DNA of 29,195 bases, taken from positions 1-29,195 of the forward strand of contig CALZJV010000076.1 in NCBI GenBank assembly GCA_945787595.1, given 5' to 3'. The notes below the pieces were generated by a model. That model was not told the DNA's origin and searched no databases. It worked only from the letters and a program-made list of their open reading frames with translations. Source of the stretch: an uncultured Desulfobacterales bacterium. GTDB lineage: Bacteria; Desulfobacterota; Desulfobacteria; Desulfobacterales; JAFDCJ01. Positions 16,896 to 23,742 of this stretch are shown here, in pieces; the stretch's first letter is position 1, and the number at the start of each line of letters is the position of its first letter. Both the position numbers and the translations under genes were made by a program.

Positions 16896-17303
16896 AAGAA
16901 TCTGCCGAAACTTGGCCTTTTACCGGAAATTCTTGCCCTGGCCATTAAGCGGCTGGAGATCCAGTTATAGTTTTAGGTTTGGCACAATGTATAAAATTAA
17001 TAATTTAATTTAGGTAGTTAGTCAATTTATCAAATTAAATTGATCGGATTAGTCGATCCTTTAAATATTATTTATGAGGGTCACAAAAATTCATTGATAA
17101 CTCTTTGCAATTTGCAAATTTCCAGATTTAATTTTGCAAAAAGAGACATTATTAAAATGCTTTCCTCTATTCATTGCGGAAACCGCTACCTATTAAAATT
17201 AGTGTTTTACCATGACATTATGTAACCTTCCATCATTGGCCCGCTGTATTCGTGAAGAGATAATAAGCCGAATTTTCCTTGCTAACTATAATCATCGTCA
17301 TTT

Positions 17304-18056
17304 TCAGCTAAGTCCTGCACGGGCTTCTTCAATGGTATTGGCAATGGGAATATCGCTGGTTTCCTGAAATGATTTTAACTCTTCACCTTGTTTTGAAGAT
17401 GCAACCACCCGAAGAGGGACTTTCGCTGTTTGACAGCGTTGCATGGTGGAGATGATCAATTTGATTAACGAAACATTGGTCTCAGAGACCTTGCAAAGAT
17501 CTAGGATCAGCTTACTGACCTTTGTTTCCGCCTGCTCTTTGAGTTTGGATTGCAAATTGCCGTCCACTTCGACTGAAACAGGGCGGGTGACCTTTGCCGG
17601 CAAAGCTAAAACCGAAATATCTTCAACCTGAGAAAAATATTTGTTGCCGTTTCCCTCACAACCCTTGGCGTCATCATCGGATTTGGGTTCCAATTTCATA
17701 AGATTTTCCACCCGTTCAATTAGATCTCCGCCTTTAAAGGGTTTGACCATATAATCTTTAACGCCCAATTTTACGATCTGCATGACATTGTCTTTTCCGG
17801 ATTCCGCAGTCAGCATGATAACTGGAATGTCCTTCAAATTATCCTCGCCTTTGAGTTTATCCAGCATTTCAATGCCGCTCATCACGGGCATGGTAATATC
17901 AAGTACTATCAAGTCCGGTTTTTCACGGGATGCGGCGGCCAACCCTTCAACACCGTTTTCTGCTTCAATCATTTCACAATCATACGGCTTAAACGCTTTT
18001 TTAACAATCATGCGGATCGTTTTACTATCATCCACTGTAAGAACTCTTAACGTCAT
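17304..18056 (-). CDS. Response regulator with receiver and STAS-like domains
   Basis: A 250-residue protein with an N-terminal CheY-type receiver (LRVLTVDDSKTIRMIVKKAF). Its phosphorylation set is complete: D9-D10, D53 (VLDITMP), T83 (MLTAES) and K105 (MVKPF). After a linker (about residues 118-140) comes a STAS/anti-anti-sigma-like domain with ISVLALPAKV, the beta-strand ILDLCKVSETNVSLIKLI and PLRVVASS. Where classic anti-anti-sigma factors have D-S at the phosphorylatable Ser, this has ETNVS, so phosphorylation there is doubtful. The start is ATG 18054-18056, chosen because GAGGAG lies 7 nt upstream. It follows cheX by 18 bp, so the two form a unit; CheX probably removes its phosphate. A chemotaxis or output-switch role is inference. 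Confidence 0.82.
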   Translation of the reverse strand: MTLRVLTVDDSKTIRMIVKKAFKPYDCEMIEAENGVEGLAAASREKPDLIVLDITMPVMSGIEMLDKLKGEDNLKDIPVIMLTAESGKDNVMQIVKLGVKDYMVKPFKGGDLIERVENLMKLEPKSDDDAKGCEGNGNKYFSQVEDISVLALPAKVTRPVSVEVDGNLQSKLKEQAETKVSKLILDLCKVSETNVSLIKLIISTMQRCQTAKVPLRVVASSKQGEELKSFQETSDIPIANTIEEARAGLS

Positions 18057-18074
18057 GATTTTTCTCCTCAAAAA

Positions 18075-18557
18075 TTAGTTTCCCGATTTTATAAAAACTT
18101 CCACCACGGCGGTGTGCTGTTGACTGCGAAATGCGAACAATTCATTTCGATCCCATCCTTTAGTTTTAATCGAAAATTCATTGCCGGATGTAATTGAAGG
18201 AATCGACAGTTCACAGGTCAAATCCGAATCACAAAGACGGGACTTTAAGTCGCCTCCGATCATGTTGCACACCTCTCCAATGACATCGTGGACTTCCTCG
18301 TCACCGTCGATTTCATCGGTTTCCATTCCCAGCATTGCTGCAGTCATTTGGCGAGCAAACTCGCTTCCTATATGCAAATTCAGGTTGCCCATCACAACCC
18401 CGGCGAAGCAGACAGTTCCGACGATATGCCTCCCGTTAAGGTCCTCGGGTTGATTCGTTGTGACGGATTCCACTTCCATCGAAAGCATGGTGTCGAATAC
18501 ATCATTGACGGCATTGGTGATGAATCCTTTCAGATCCAGTGAGTTAATTTCAGTCAT
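18075..18557 (-). CDS. cheX: CheX-type phosphatase of a phosphorylated response regulator
   Basis: This 160-residue protein belongs to the CheC/CheX/FliY phosphatase family, which dephosphorylates CheY-P. It has a single active-site helix EVCNMIGGDLKSRL with the conserved Glu (E95) and Asn (N98), as in CheX. The N-terminal part (FITNAVNDVFDTMLSMEVE) and GTVCFAGVVMGNLNLHIG match the CheX fold, and a C-terminal strand ends TAVVEVFIKSG. Length is as for CheX. The partner receiver-STAS gene follows 18 bp downstream. No promoter I can recognise precedes it. Confidence 0.85.
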   Translation of the reverse strand: MTEINSLDLKGFITNAVNDVFDTMLSMEVESVTTNQPEDLNGRHIVGTVCFAGVVMGNLNLHIGSEFARQMTAAMLGMETDEIDGDEEVHDVIGEVCNMIGGDLKSRLCDSDLTCELSIPSITSGNEFSIKTKGWDRNELFAFRSQQHTAVVEVFIKSGN

Positions 18558-18895
18558 ATCATTTTTCCTTAGGTTTTTTTACTGAAGGGTGACACGGATC
18601 GAATATTGATTTCCTGGCCTGAATAACCCTAACGTCCCCGGCGATAACCTGGATTCTAGATTATTTAATATGTCGATACGCGCCTTGGTGGTTTTGTTAT
18701 CACCATATTCAATTCAATTGCTGTTATGTCGCATTGTGCCGAATCACAGGAATCAAAATACAAATTTAAAGCTTTTTAACCTTAGCGATTGGCAACAACC
18801 TACCTACCACAAAGAGCACGAACTTATTTCTTATGAAACTCTATCGCCAAATTACGGAAAAACTATAGGATTTTTTTAAAGGGAAGGATATTCGT
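18558..18895. other. Intergenic stretch between cheX and the HDOD gene
   Basis: About 340 bp without a gene. It is moderately AT-rich and should hold the cheX promoter and the end of the HDOD transcript. I found no sigma-54 spacing match with a proper -12 GC (ttggcgatagagtttca on the minus strand near 18835-18851 lacks it), no sigma-28 box and no hairpin with a T-tract. Confidence 0.4.
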
Positions 18896-19750
18896 TTAGG
18901 AAATGAACGACCTGATGTCACCGTATTCGTCTTGCATAGTTTCCATGATGCCTTCAAGGGCGCTGGTTTTAATTTTCAGGCTTTCCCAGGCAACGCTGTC
19001 CAGAGGCGGAATTTTATTATCCCCACCGAACCCCATGCCCAATGCACGGCAAAAAATATCCGCCAGATGAACAATGGCCGTTTCCAGGGCGAAACTGCCG
19101 GCAGCATTGGGTTGGTGATGGTGGGCAATTATTTGAACAAGCTTTGCCGGCAAATTCCATTTTTCTGCCAGCAACTTTCCGACTTCGGCATGACTATATC
19201 CCAAAATTTTATTTTCTGCCGTTATCATTAATATATTCTCTCTGTTAATCGCGGCAACGACTTTTGAAAATTCATCCGGTTGGAACATCATCTCGACGAT
19301 TTTGCCGATATCATGCAAGAGGCCCGCCACAAACAATTCCTCGATATTATCATGGCGCAGGTAATTGCCGATAACTTTTGCCCCCACGGCACAACCCAAA
19401 GAATGATCCCAGAATTCTTCCTGTTTCTGCTGCTTTTTTCGGTTTCTATCCGCAAATAAATCAAATACGGAAGTCGTCAAAAGCAAATTTCGAATAGCAT
19501 CAAAACCGATCAGCACAATTGCGCCGGTAACCGTGGATATGCGCTGGGGTAATCCGTAAAAAGATGAATTGACCAATTTCAGCAGCCTAGCCGTTAAAAT
19601 CTGGTCATCGGTAATTACCATGGCCAGGTCTTTGGCTGAGGATTTCGGGTCGTTGACCAGCTCAGTAATCTTTAAGACGGTGCGCGGAAGTGTCGGCAGG
19701 TCGTCGATTCTATTGATAATTTTTTTAGGGTCGGGCATTCTCTTTTTCAT
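18896..19750 (-). CDS. HDOD domain signalling protein
   Basis: A 284-residue protein dominated by an HDOD domain (about residues 10-205), starting PKKIINRIDDLPTLPRTVLK. It carries the family pattern VITDDQILTARLLKLVNSSFYG and IGFDAIRNLLLTTSVFD. Unlike many HDOD proteins it keeps an HD-like LLHDIGK motif and the following AHHH, so metal binding is possible. HDOD proteins act in two-component, c-di-GMP and motility signalling, but the specific function is unknown. It overlaps the upstream small gene by 26 bp in another frame, so the two are translationally coupled. A second ATG four codons in (19738) is an alternative start. Confidence 0.85.
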   Translation of the reverse strand: MKKRMPDPKKIINRIDDLPTLPRTVLKITELVNDPKSSAKDLAMVITDDQILTARLLKLVNSSFYGLPQRISTVTGAIVLIGFDAIRNLLLTTSVFDLFADRNRKKQQKQEEFWDHSLGCAVGAKVIGNYLRHDNIEELFVAGLLHDIGKIVEMMFQPDEFSKVVAAINRENILMITAENKILGYSHAEVGKLLAEKWNLPAKLVQIIAHHHQPNAAGSFALETAIVHLADIFCRALGMGFGGDNKIPPLDSVAWESLKIKTSALEGIMETMQDEYGDIRSFIS

Positions 19751-20081
19751 GCTCGGTTTCCGGTAAATCCTTCATCAACTGTTTCCTGGCCGCGTTGAAA
19801 ATCTCAACCATCACGGGGTCATCCATTACATCGGAAAATTTTGCTTGCAACTCCATTTCAGCGCTATCTTTTACTCTTGGCACTGGTGTTTCACCCACCG
19901 TCTTTAATTTATTTAACTCCCCTTTTACAGAGACTTCAAGCACTCCCCAGGATTTAAAAATACGAATATTTTTTTTGGTGATCTTAGTCCTGGCATCTAA
20001 CAACAATACACCCTGGTGGCTGTGGACCGATTGCGCCAAAACCATGCCGGGTTTCAGATCTACAACGTTTACACGAATCAT
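19725..20081 (-). CDS. Small protein resembling the N-terminal domain of HD-GYP proteins
   Basis: A 118-residue protein, start ATG 20079-20081 with GAGGTG just upstream. Residues 1-55 (IRVNVVDLKPGMVLAQSVHS, GVLLLDARTKITKKNIRIFK, SWGVLEVSV) resemble the small beta domain that precedes HD-GYP phosphodiesterase domains (L.PGM.LA..V...G..LL....LT..NI..L...GV..V.V). No HD-GYP domain follows; the rest is helical and charged. Because it overlaps the HDOD gene downstream, the pair may be a split version of such a signalling protein. The family assignment is from pattern memory only. Confidence 0.7.
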   Translation of the reverse strand: MIRVNVVDLKPGMVLAQSVHSHQGVLLLDARTKITKKNIRIFKSWGVLEVSVKGELNKLKTVGETPVPRVKDSAEMELQAKFSDVMDDPVMVEIFNAARKQLMKDLPETEHEKENARP

Positions 20082-20499
20082 CAGCACCTCTAAACACGGA
20101 CAAGCAAACATGGACGCTCTTTCGTACATCAGTATCTTCCGTTAGCCCCTAACCCGGACGAGCCGAAGGCGGAGAATTGAAAATTGAAGATTTGTGGATG
20201 TCGCTCGCGCATCGCAGGCGCTTGCGCCGCTTGTCGCACTGTCCTTATTAAAATGGAAAGAATTCTTTAAATATTAAATCAAAAATATTCCATCGTTACA
20301 AAATAGCGAAAATATCCCAATACAATTCTTATGTTACAAAATTCACAATAATATTTCATAAAAGACCCCGACAGGCCGTTATTCCGGTATTGCGGCATTC
20401 CAATCCCGGGAAAGGCGGGATCGGCGATATTCCAACCGGGGTACTGTGTATAAGTTATCAAGTATTTCAAAAACTTAAAAGCAAAAAACAAAAAAAAAC
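20082..20499. other. Divergent intergenic region upstream of flagellin
   Basis: This region lies between the minus-strand HDOD unit and the plus-strand flagellin promoter, with no gene. It contains a GGCGC-TT-GCGCC hairpin at 20217-20228. ATTCC motifs occur at 20381, 20397 and 20429 (spacings 16 and 32), the last two extending to ATTCCAA followed by CCGGG-type bases. These could be regulator sites for either direction. No sigma-54 or sigma-28 match is seen toward the HDOD unit. Confidence 0.4.
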
Positions 20500-20526
20500 T
20501 AAAGTCACCCCGATTTTTCCCGATAA
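20500..20526 (+). promoter_or_regulatory. Sigma-28 (FliA) promoter of the flagellin operon
   Basis: The -35 TAAA is at 20500-20503 and the -10 CCCGATAA at 20519-20526, with exactly 15 bp between. The consensus is TAAA-N15-GCCGATAA, so one base differs; the extended -35 (TAAAGT) also fits. The start is expected near 20533, giving a leader of about 134 nt before the flagellin ATG. Confidence 0.82.
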
Positions 20527-20623
20527 TTTGGGTGTAGGCAAAATACGGGTCCGGAAAGGAGGCCTAAAATAAGCGGACCGATTACTTGCCAGACAAAAAT
20601 CAATTTAGATACAATCTTAACTA

Positions 20624-20639
20624 TTGGCAGGAAAGCCAA
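20624..20639 (+). promoter_or_regulatory. Small hairpin in the flagellin mRNA leader
   Basis: TTGGC (20624-20628) pairs with GCCAA (20635-20639) around the loop AGGAAA, ending 27 nt before the flagellin ATG and just ahead of the ribosome site AAAGGGAG. In Caulobacter, FlbT acts on the flagellin mRNA 5' leader; with flbT in this operon, the hairpin is a candidate target. That link is inference. Confidence 0.45.
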
Positions 20640-20666
20640 AATAAAACCTAGAAAGGGAGAAATATC

Positions 20667-21518
20667 ATGGCAATGAGTATGATACAATTAACTTCAGGAA
20701 TGCGTCAAAATTTGTTTAGTTTACAGCGAACCAACAAACTGATGGAGACAACCCAAACGCGTTTGGCCTCCGGCAGAGAAGTCAATACCGCTCTTGATAA
20801 TCCGGTAAACTTTTTTGCGGCCCAATCGCATGATCAGCGAGCCAGCGACCTGGCCGGACGTAAAGATGAGATGGGTGAAGCCATCCAAACGGTGAAGGCA
20901 GCCAATGCGGGCATCGAGTCCATCAATACATTGATTGCTGCGGCCAAGTCCCTGGCCAACTCCGCCAAATCCGCTGATAACTCAACCACTCAAGCATCAC
21001 TGGCGGGTGACTTCAATGAAATAATGGACCAGATCGATTTTCTCGCAGCGGATTCAGGGTACAAAGGAATCAACCTGGTCAACGGTAGCGGTGAAACTCT
21101 GGCCATCGCGTTTGATGCCAATGGAGACTCCAACCTCACGCTGACCGGTTTTGCCGGTTCAACCGCTGGACTGGGTCTTACCGATGCTGCCGGTAGTTGG
21201 GCGGATGTAAGCTCTATTGAAGCTTCCATTACGGCATTGGACACCGCCAGAGACACTCTGCGGACAGAAGCCAAAACGCTGTCCTCCAACCTGAACATCA
21301 TTAACACCAGACAGGATTTTACCGAAGGCATGATAAACATTCTCAGTGACGGTGCCGCCAATCTGACCCAGGCCGACATGAATAAAGAAGGCGCAAACAT
21401 GCTGATGCTCCAGACCCGCCAGGCATTGGGTACCAGCTCCTTGAGCATGGCTTCCCAGGCGGCTCAGAGTGTATTGAGGTTGAAAAATGGCCTTAAGAAT
21501 TACGTTGAAGCCTCATGA
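20667..21518 (+). CDS. Flagellin (short, alphaproteobacterial type)
   Basis: This is the filament subunit. The 283-residue protein has the conserved N-terminal D0/D1 (QLTSGMRQNLFSLQRTNKLM, TTQTRLASGREVNTALDNPV, NFFAAQSHD) and C-terminal D1/D0 (ANLTQADMNKEGANMLMLQT, RQALGTSSLSMASQAAQSVL). Only a short central region lies between, so there are no large surface domains. The TRLASGREVNTALDNPVNFF and DMNKEGANMLMLQTRQ wording is that of Alphaproteobacteria-like flagellins. The ATG has GGGAG 8 nt upstream and a sigma-28 promoter further up. The end reads VLRLKNGLKNYVEAS; comparable flagellins usually stop right after VLRLF or similar, so the last 11 residues are an odd tail that overlaps flbT by 32 bp. 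Ser/Thr in the centre are candidate O-glycosylation sites. Confidence 0.94.
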   Translation: MAMSMIQLTSGMRQNLFSLQRTNKLMETTQTRLASGREVNTALDNPVNFFAAQSHDQRASDLAGRKDEMGEAIQTVKAANAGIESINTLIAAAKSLANSAKSADNSTTQASLAGDFNEIMDQIDFLAADSGYKGINLVNGSGETLAIAFDANGDSNLTLTGFAGSTAGLGLTDAAGSWADVSSIEASITALDTARDTLRTEAKTLSSNLNIINTRQDFTEGMINILSDGAANLTQADMNKEGANMLMLQTRQALGTSSLSMASQAAQSVLRLKNGLKNYVEAS

Positions 21519-21879
21519 AAAAATGATTCTGGGCGGTGCCGTTATAACCAACGGCAATAGCTTTCGCTGCAACCTCATCATTGAAAACAAGGTTCCGATT
21601 CTACGTGAAAAAGACATCCTGAGCGAAAGCGAAGCAAACTCACTTTGTCGACAATTATATTTTGTCATTCAGTTGATGTACATTGATGAAGAAAATCTGG
21701 ATGCACACCAACAAAATTACTGGAAATTAGTGAAGGATCTCATCAAGGCCGCACCAAGTAGTATGAACTCAATCGACCAAATCAGCGAAGAAATAGTGAG
21801 TGGTAAGTATTATCAGGCCCTTAAATTGGCCCAAAAATTAATTGATTATGAACAGGAGGTAATCAGCCGTGTACAGTAG
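21487..21879 (+). CDS. flbT: Flagellin mRNA regulator FlbT
   Basis: FlbT, known from Caulobacter and relatives, controls flagellin synthesis after transcription by acting on flagellin mRNA. The 130-residue product starts MALRITLKPHEKMILGGAVI, the FlbT pattern L.L.L.P.EK...NGAV, and continues VPILREKDILSESEANSLCR and a helical part with RQLYFVIQLMYIDEENL. The ATG lies inside the 3' end of the flagellin gene with GAGG 8 nt upstream, so translation is coupled. It overlaps flaF by 11 bp. FlbT is uncommon outside Alphaproteobacteria. Confidence 0.88.
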   Translation: MALRITLKPHEKMILGGAVITNGNSFRCNLIIENKVPILREKDILSESEANSLCRQLYFVIQLMYIDEENLDAHQQNYWKLVKDLIKAAPSSMNSIDQISEEIVSGKYYQALKLAQKLIDYEQEVISRVQ

Positions 21880-22255
21880 TCCGTTGCAAGCCTATGAAAC
21901 TGTAAATAAAACAACCATGTCGGGTCGGGAAATCGAAGCGGCCGTTCTCACAAAGGCGGCCTGCAAGCTCAGGGAATGCCAGCAAAACTGGGATAGCGAG
22001 GACAGAGAGCAAAAATTAAACGACGCACTTAAATACAATCAGCTTATATGGAGTATATTCCAGGGGGAATTAAAAAAGGACGATAACCCGCTCAACAAAC
22101 AGCTGCGCGCGGATTTGCTTCAATTAAGTGCACTGGTCGATCGTCAGATATTCGAAACCATGGGGGATCCATCACCGGACAAACTCAATTTGGTTATTGA
22201 TATCAACAACAACATTGCCGCCGGCCTCCGTCAAACTCCTGGGATTGCGCCGTAG
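21869..22255 (+). CDS. flaF: Flagellin chaperone/regulator FlaF
   Basis: FlaF binds flagellin and promotes its synthesis or secretion, working against FlbT in Alphaproteobacteria. The 128-residue protein begins MYSSPLQAYETVNKTTMSGR with REIEAAVLTKAACKL, and has the FlaF segment LNDALKYNQLIWSIFQGEL and a C-terminal LNLVIDINNNIAAGLR. The start is GTG at 21869-21871, clear from the AGGAGGT site upstream. It is the last gene of the flagellin operon, with the terminator hairpin 15 bp beyond the stop. Confidence 0.87.
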   Translation: MYSSPLQAYETVNKTTMSGREIEAAVLTKAACKLRECQQNWDSEDREQKLNDALKYNQLIWSIFQGELKKDDNPLNKQLRADLLQLSALVDRQIFETMGDPSPDKLNLVIDINNNIAAGLRQTPGIAP

Positions 22256-22270
22256 TCCATGAAACAAAAA

Positions 22271-22290
22271 AGGCCTCTTGACAGAGGCCT
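22271..22290. terminator. Strong hairpin terminator between convergent operons
   Basis: An 8-bp perfect stem (AGGCCTCT, 22271-22278, with AGAGGCCT, 22283-22290) has loop TGAC. On the minus strand it is followed by TTTTTTG (six T), so it is a classic intrinsic terminator for the glycosyltransferase operon. On the plus strand, after flaF, only a weak AT stretch follows, so termination there is less certain. Confidence 0.82.
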
Positions 22291-22334
22291 ATCGTACTTC
22301 AGCATTATTTTTAATCCGTTACAAATCTATTTTC

Positions 22335-22353
22335 CCCGGCGTTTGGCGCCGGG
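22335..22353. repeat. Second hairpin in the convergent gap
   Basis: CCCGGCG (22335-22341) pairs with CGCCGGG (22347-22353) around TTTGG. It is 45 bp beyond the first hairpin and has no T-tract on either side. It may back up termination between the flaF and glycosyltransferase transcripts. Confidence 0.55.
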
Positions 22354-22444
22354 TCCCGCCAATCTTTAGAATTCCTATAAACATTGGTCCAATATCTATT
22401 GAACTGGTTTAATCCGTATTTATCAGTGTGATGTTCTGCGGGGG

Positions 22445-23611
22445 CTATGAGAATACAAAAGTTCTATCTTTTACCACGGATTCAATCAACGTTTTTGCCC
22501 AATCCGATCTATTTTTGTCTATAAGCCTTCGGGCAAGATCTTTGCAGGTGGGTACCAGGCTGGGCCCCATTTTCGTCCGACTTAATCCGTTAAGACGTTT
22601 AAGGCCTTTTTCCCTTTGACCGCTGCAAATGTGAGCTGCAGCCAAGACAAATTCGGCAGGTAGAAATCCGGGGGATTGAACCAGCAGGTTTTCCAGGTAA
22701 ACAATGGATTTTCTGATATCGCCAATGATAAACTCACAAAGGGCATAGTTATAAATCGCCTCTTTCAAATCCGGTGTAAGTTCCAGGGCCCTTTTGGCGG
22801 CTTGAAGCGCTGCCTGATAATTCTTAAGCTGAAAGCAAGCCGTCCCCAGATGAACAAAGGCCTCCGGCATATCCGGTTTCAGAGCAATGCATTCCCCCCA
22901 CAGCTCAATGGCTTCCTCTGTTTTCCCGAGGATGGCTGCCTGGATGGCAAGTTCACGCAAAGCAACCACATGGTCGCCCGGTTGATCGAGCTTATTTTTC
23001 CCCATCCGGTAGTATGCCAGCATTTTCAGATTTTTATTATCTTCAGCCAGAGGACCGTAATGATGGATCGGGATACTGCAGCCCTTTATTTCCAACCCCT
23101 CACGGTGCAAAGAAGGCTCCACCATCTCATGCACGGGGTAATCATACCGAATCCGTCCATGGTTGGGAAACAATCGCACTTTTTCCGTAGGAATCCAGCC
23201 GCAGCCAGCTTCTTCGCGGCTATACCGACCATCATTTGCCACCCACCCTACCTGATTGGGGTTGTTTGTATAATTTCGGGTGACAATCGAATACGCTGTG
23301 CAATCTGCTGCAGCCTCGCTGGCCAGTCTCTTTAAAAGAAAGTGATCCCGTTCGGAAATGATTTCATCCGCGTCCAGGGAGAAAACCCAATTCCCGGATG
23401 CTTTTGAAAGGGAAAAATTTCTGGCAGCGGAAAAATCATCGATCCATGCGAAATCATAGACCCTTGCACCAAATAATCGGGCAACATCAATGGTTCGATC
23501 AACCGAACCGGTATCGATCACAATAATTTCATCGACCATCGCTCGCACACTGCTCAAACAACGCGATAGAAACTGCTCTTCATCCCTGGTGATCATGCAT
23601 AATGAAATCAT
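22445..23611 (-). CDS. GT2 glycosyltransferase with C-terminal TPRs
   Basis: A 388-residue cytoplasmic protein. Residues 1-90 are a GT-A family 2 domain: MISLCMITRDEEQFLSRCLS, VDEIIVIDTGSVDRT, FAWIDDFSAARNFSLSKASG, and the metal-binding DAD at 80-82 (FSLDADEIIS). The C-terminal half (about residues 215-345) holds TPR-like helices such as PEAFVHLGTACFQLKNYQAA and LKEAIYNYALCEFIIGDIRK. This layout is common in glycosyltransferases next to flagellin genes. It is the last gene of the minus-strand operon, 131 bp after the preceding gene, and ends before the strong terminator. Sugar donor and acceptor are unknown; a role in flagellin glycan extension is inference. Confidence 0.83.
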   Translation of the reverse strand: MISLCMITRDEEQFLSRCLSSVRAMVDEIIVIDTGSVDRTIDVARLFGARVYDFAWIDDFSAARNFSLSKASGNWVFSLDADEIISERDHFLLKRLASEAAADCTAYSIVTRNYTNNPNQVGWVANDGRYSREEAGCGWIPTEKVRLFPNHGRIRYDYPVHEMVEPSLHREGLEIKGCSIPIHHYGPLAEDNKNLKMLAYYRMGKNKLDQPGDHVVALRELAIQAAILGKTEEAIELWGECIALKPDMPEAFVHLGTACFQLKNYQAALQAAKRALELTPDLKEAIYNYALCEFIIGDIRKSIVYLENLLVQSPGFLPAEFVLAAAHICSGQREKGLKRLNGLSRTKMGPSLVPTCKDLARRLIDKNRSDWAKTLIESVVKDRTFVFS

Positions 23612-23742
23612 AATTGAAGGTCTCGGTATCTCTATTCCGCCGCGGTAGAAGAATCATGGTGCTTATTGCAGATAACCGGAACATGTTACGCCAACATTCC
23701 ACTTGGGGCGAAACCCCCATGTTCAGACTTCCCCGATACATT

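Larger units (their letters stand above)
16488..17303. other. Long intergenic stretch with inverted repeat and promoter
   Basis: About 815 bp lies between the receiver-STAS gene and the FleQ-like gene. It holds the sigma-54 match at 16626-16642 and the long inverted repeat at 16838-16895. It also has an AT-rich block (about 16990-17220) with a second hairpin, CTCTTTGCA (17101-17109) against TGCAAAAAGAG (17135-17145), and a GATCG...CGATC pair near 17042-17058. Plus-strand open frames here start at TTG or lack ribosome sites and resemble nothing known to me, so I do not call genes. Confidence 0.5.

Noticed and set aside
16979..16997. Plus-strand TTTGGCACAATGTATAAAA as a sigma-54 promoter
   Set aside because: The -24 element is perfect, but the -12 GC is absent and no plus-strand gene follows.
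16726..17013. Plus-strand open frame of 95 codons in the regulatory gap
   Set aside because: It starts at TTG, crosses the long inverted repeat and resembles no family I know; open by chance in AT-rich sequence.
18835..18851. Minus-strand TTTGGCGATAGAGTTTC as a sigma-54 promoter for cheX
   Set aside because: The -12 element has TC instead of the near-essential GC, and it lies almost 300 bp from cheX.
20565..20584. TAAA plus ACCGATTA as a second flagellin sigma-28 promoter
   Set aside because: The spacing is about 8 bp instead of 15, and a correctly spaced match exists at 20500-20526.
22676..23335. 219-codon plus-strand frame antisense to the GT2-TPR gene
   Set aside because: The minus-strand frame has clear GT2 and TPR motifs; the antisense product has none.
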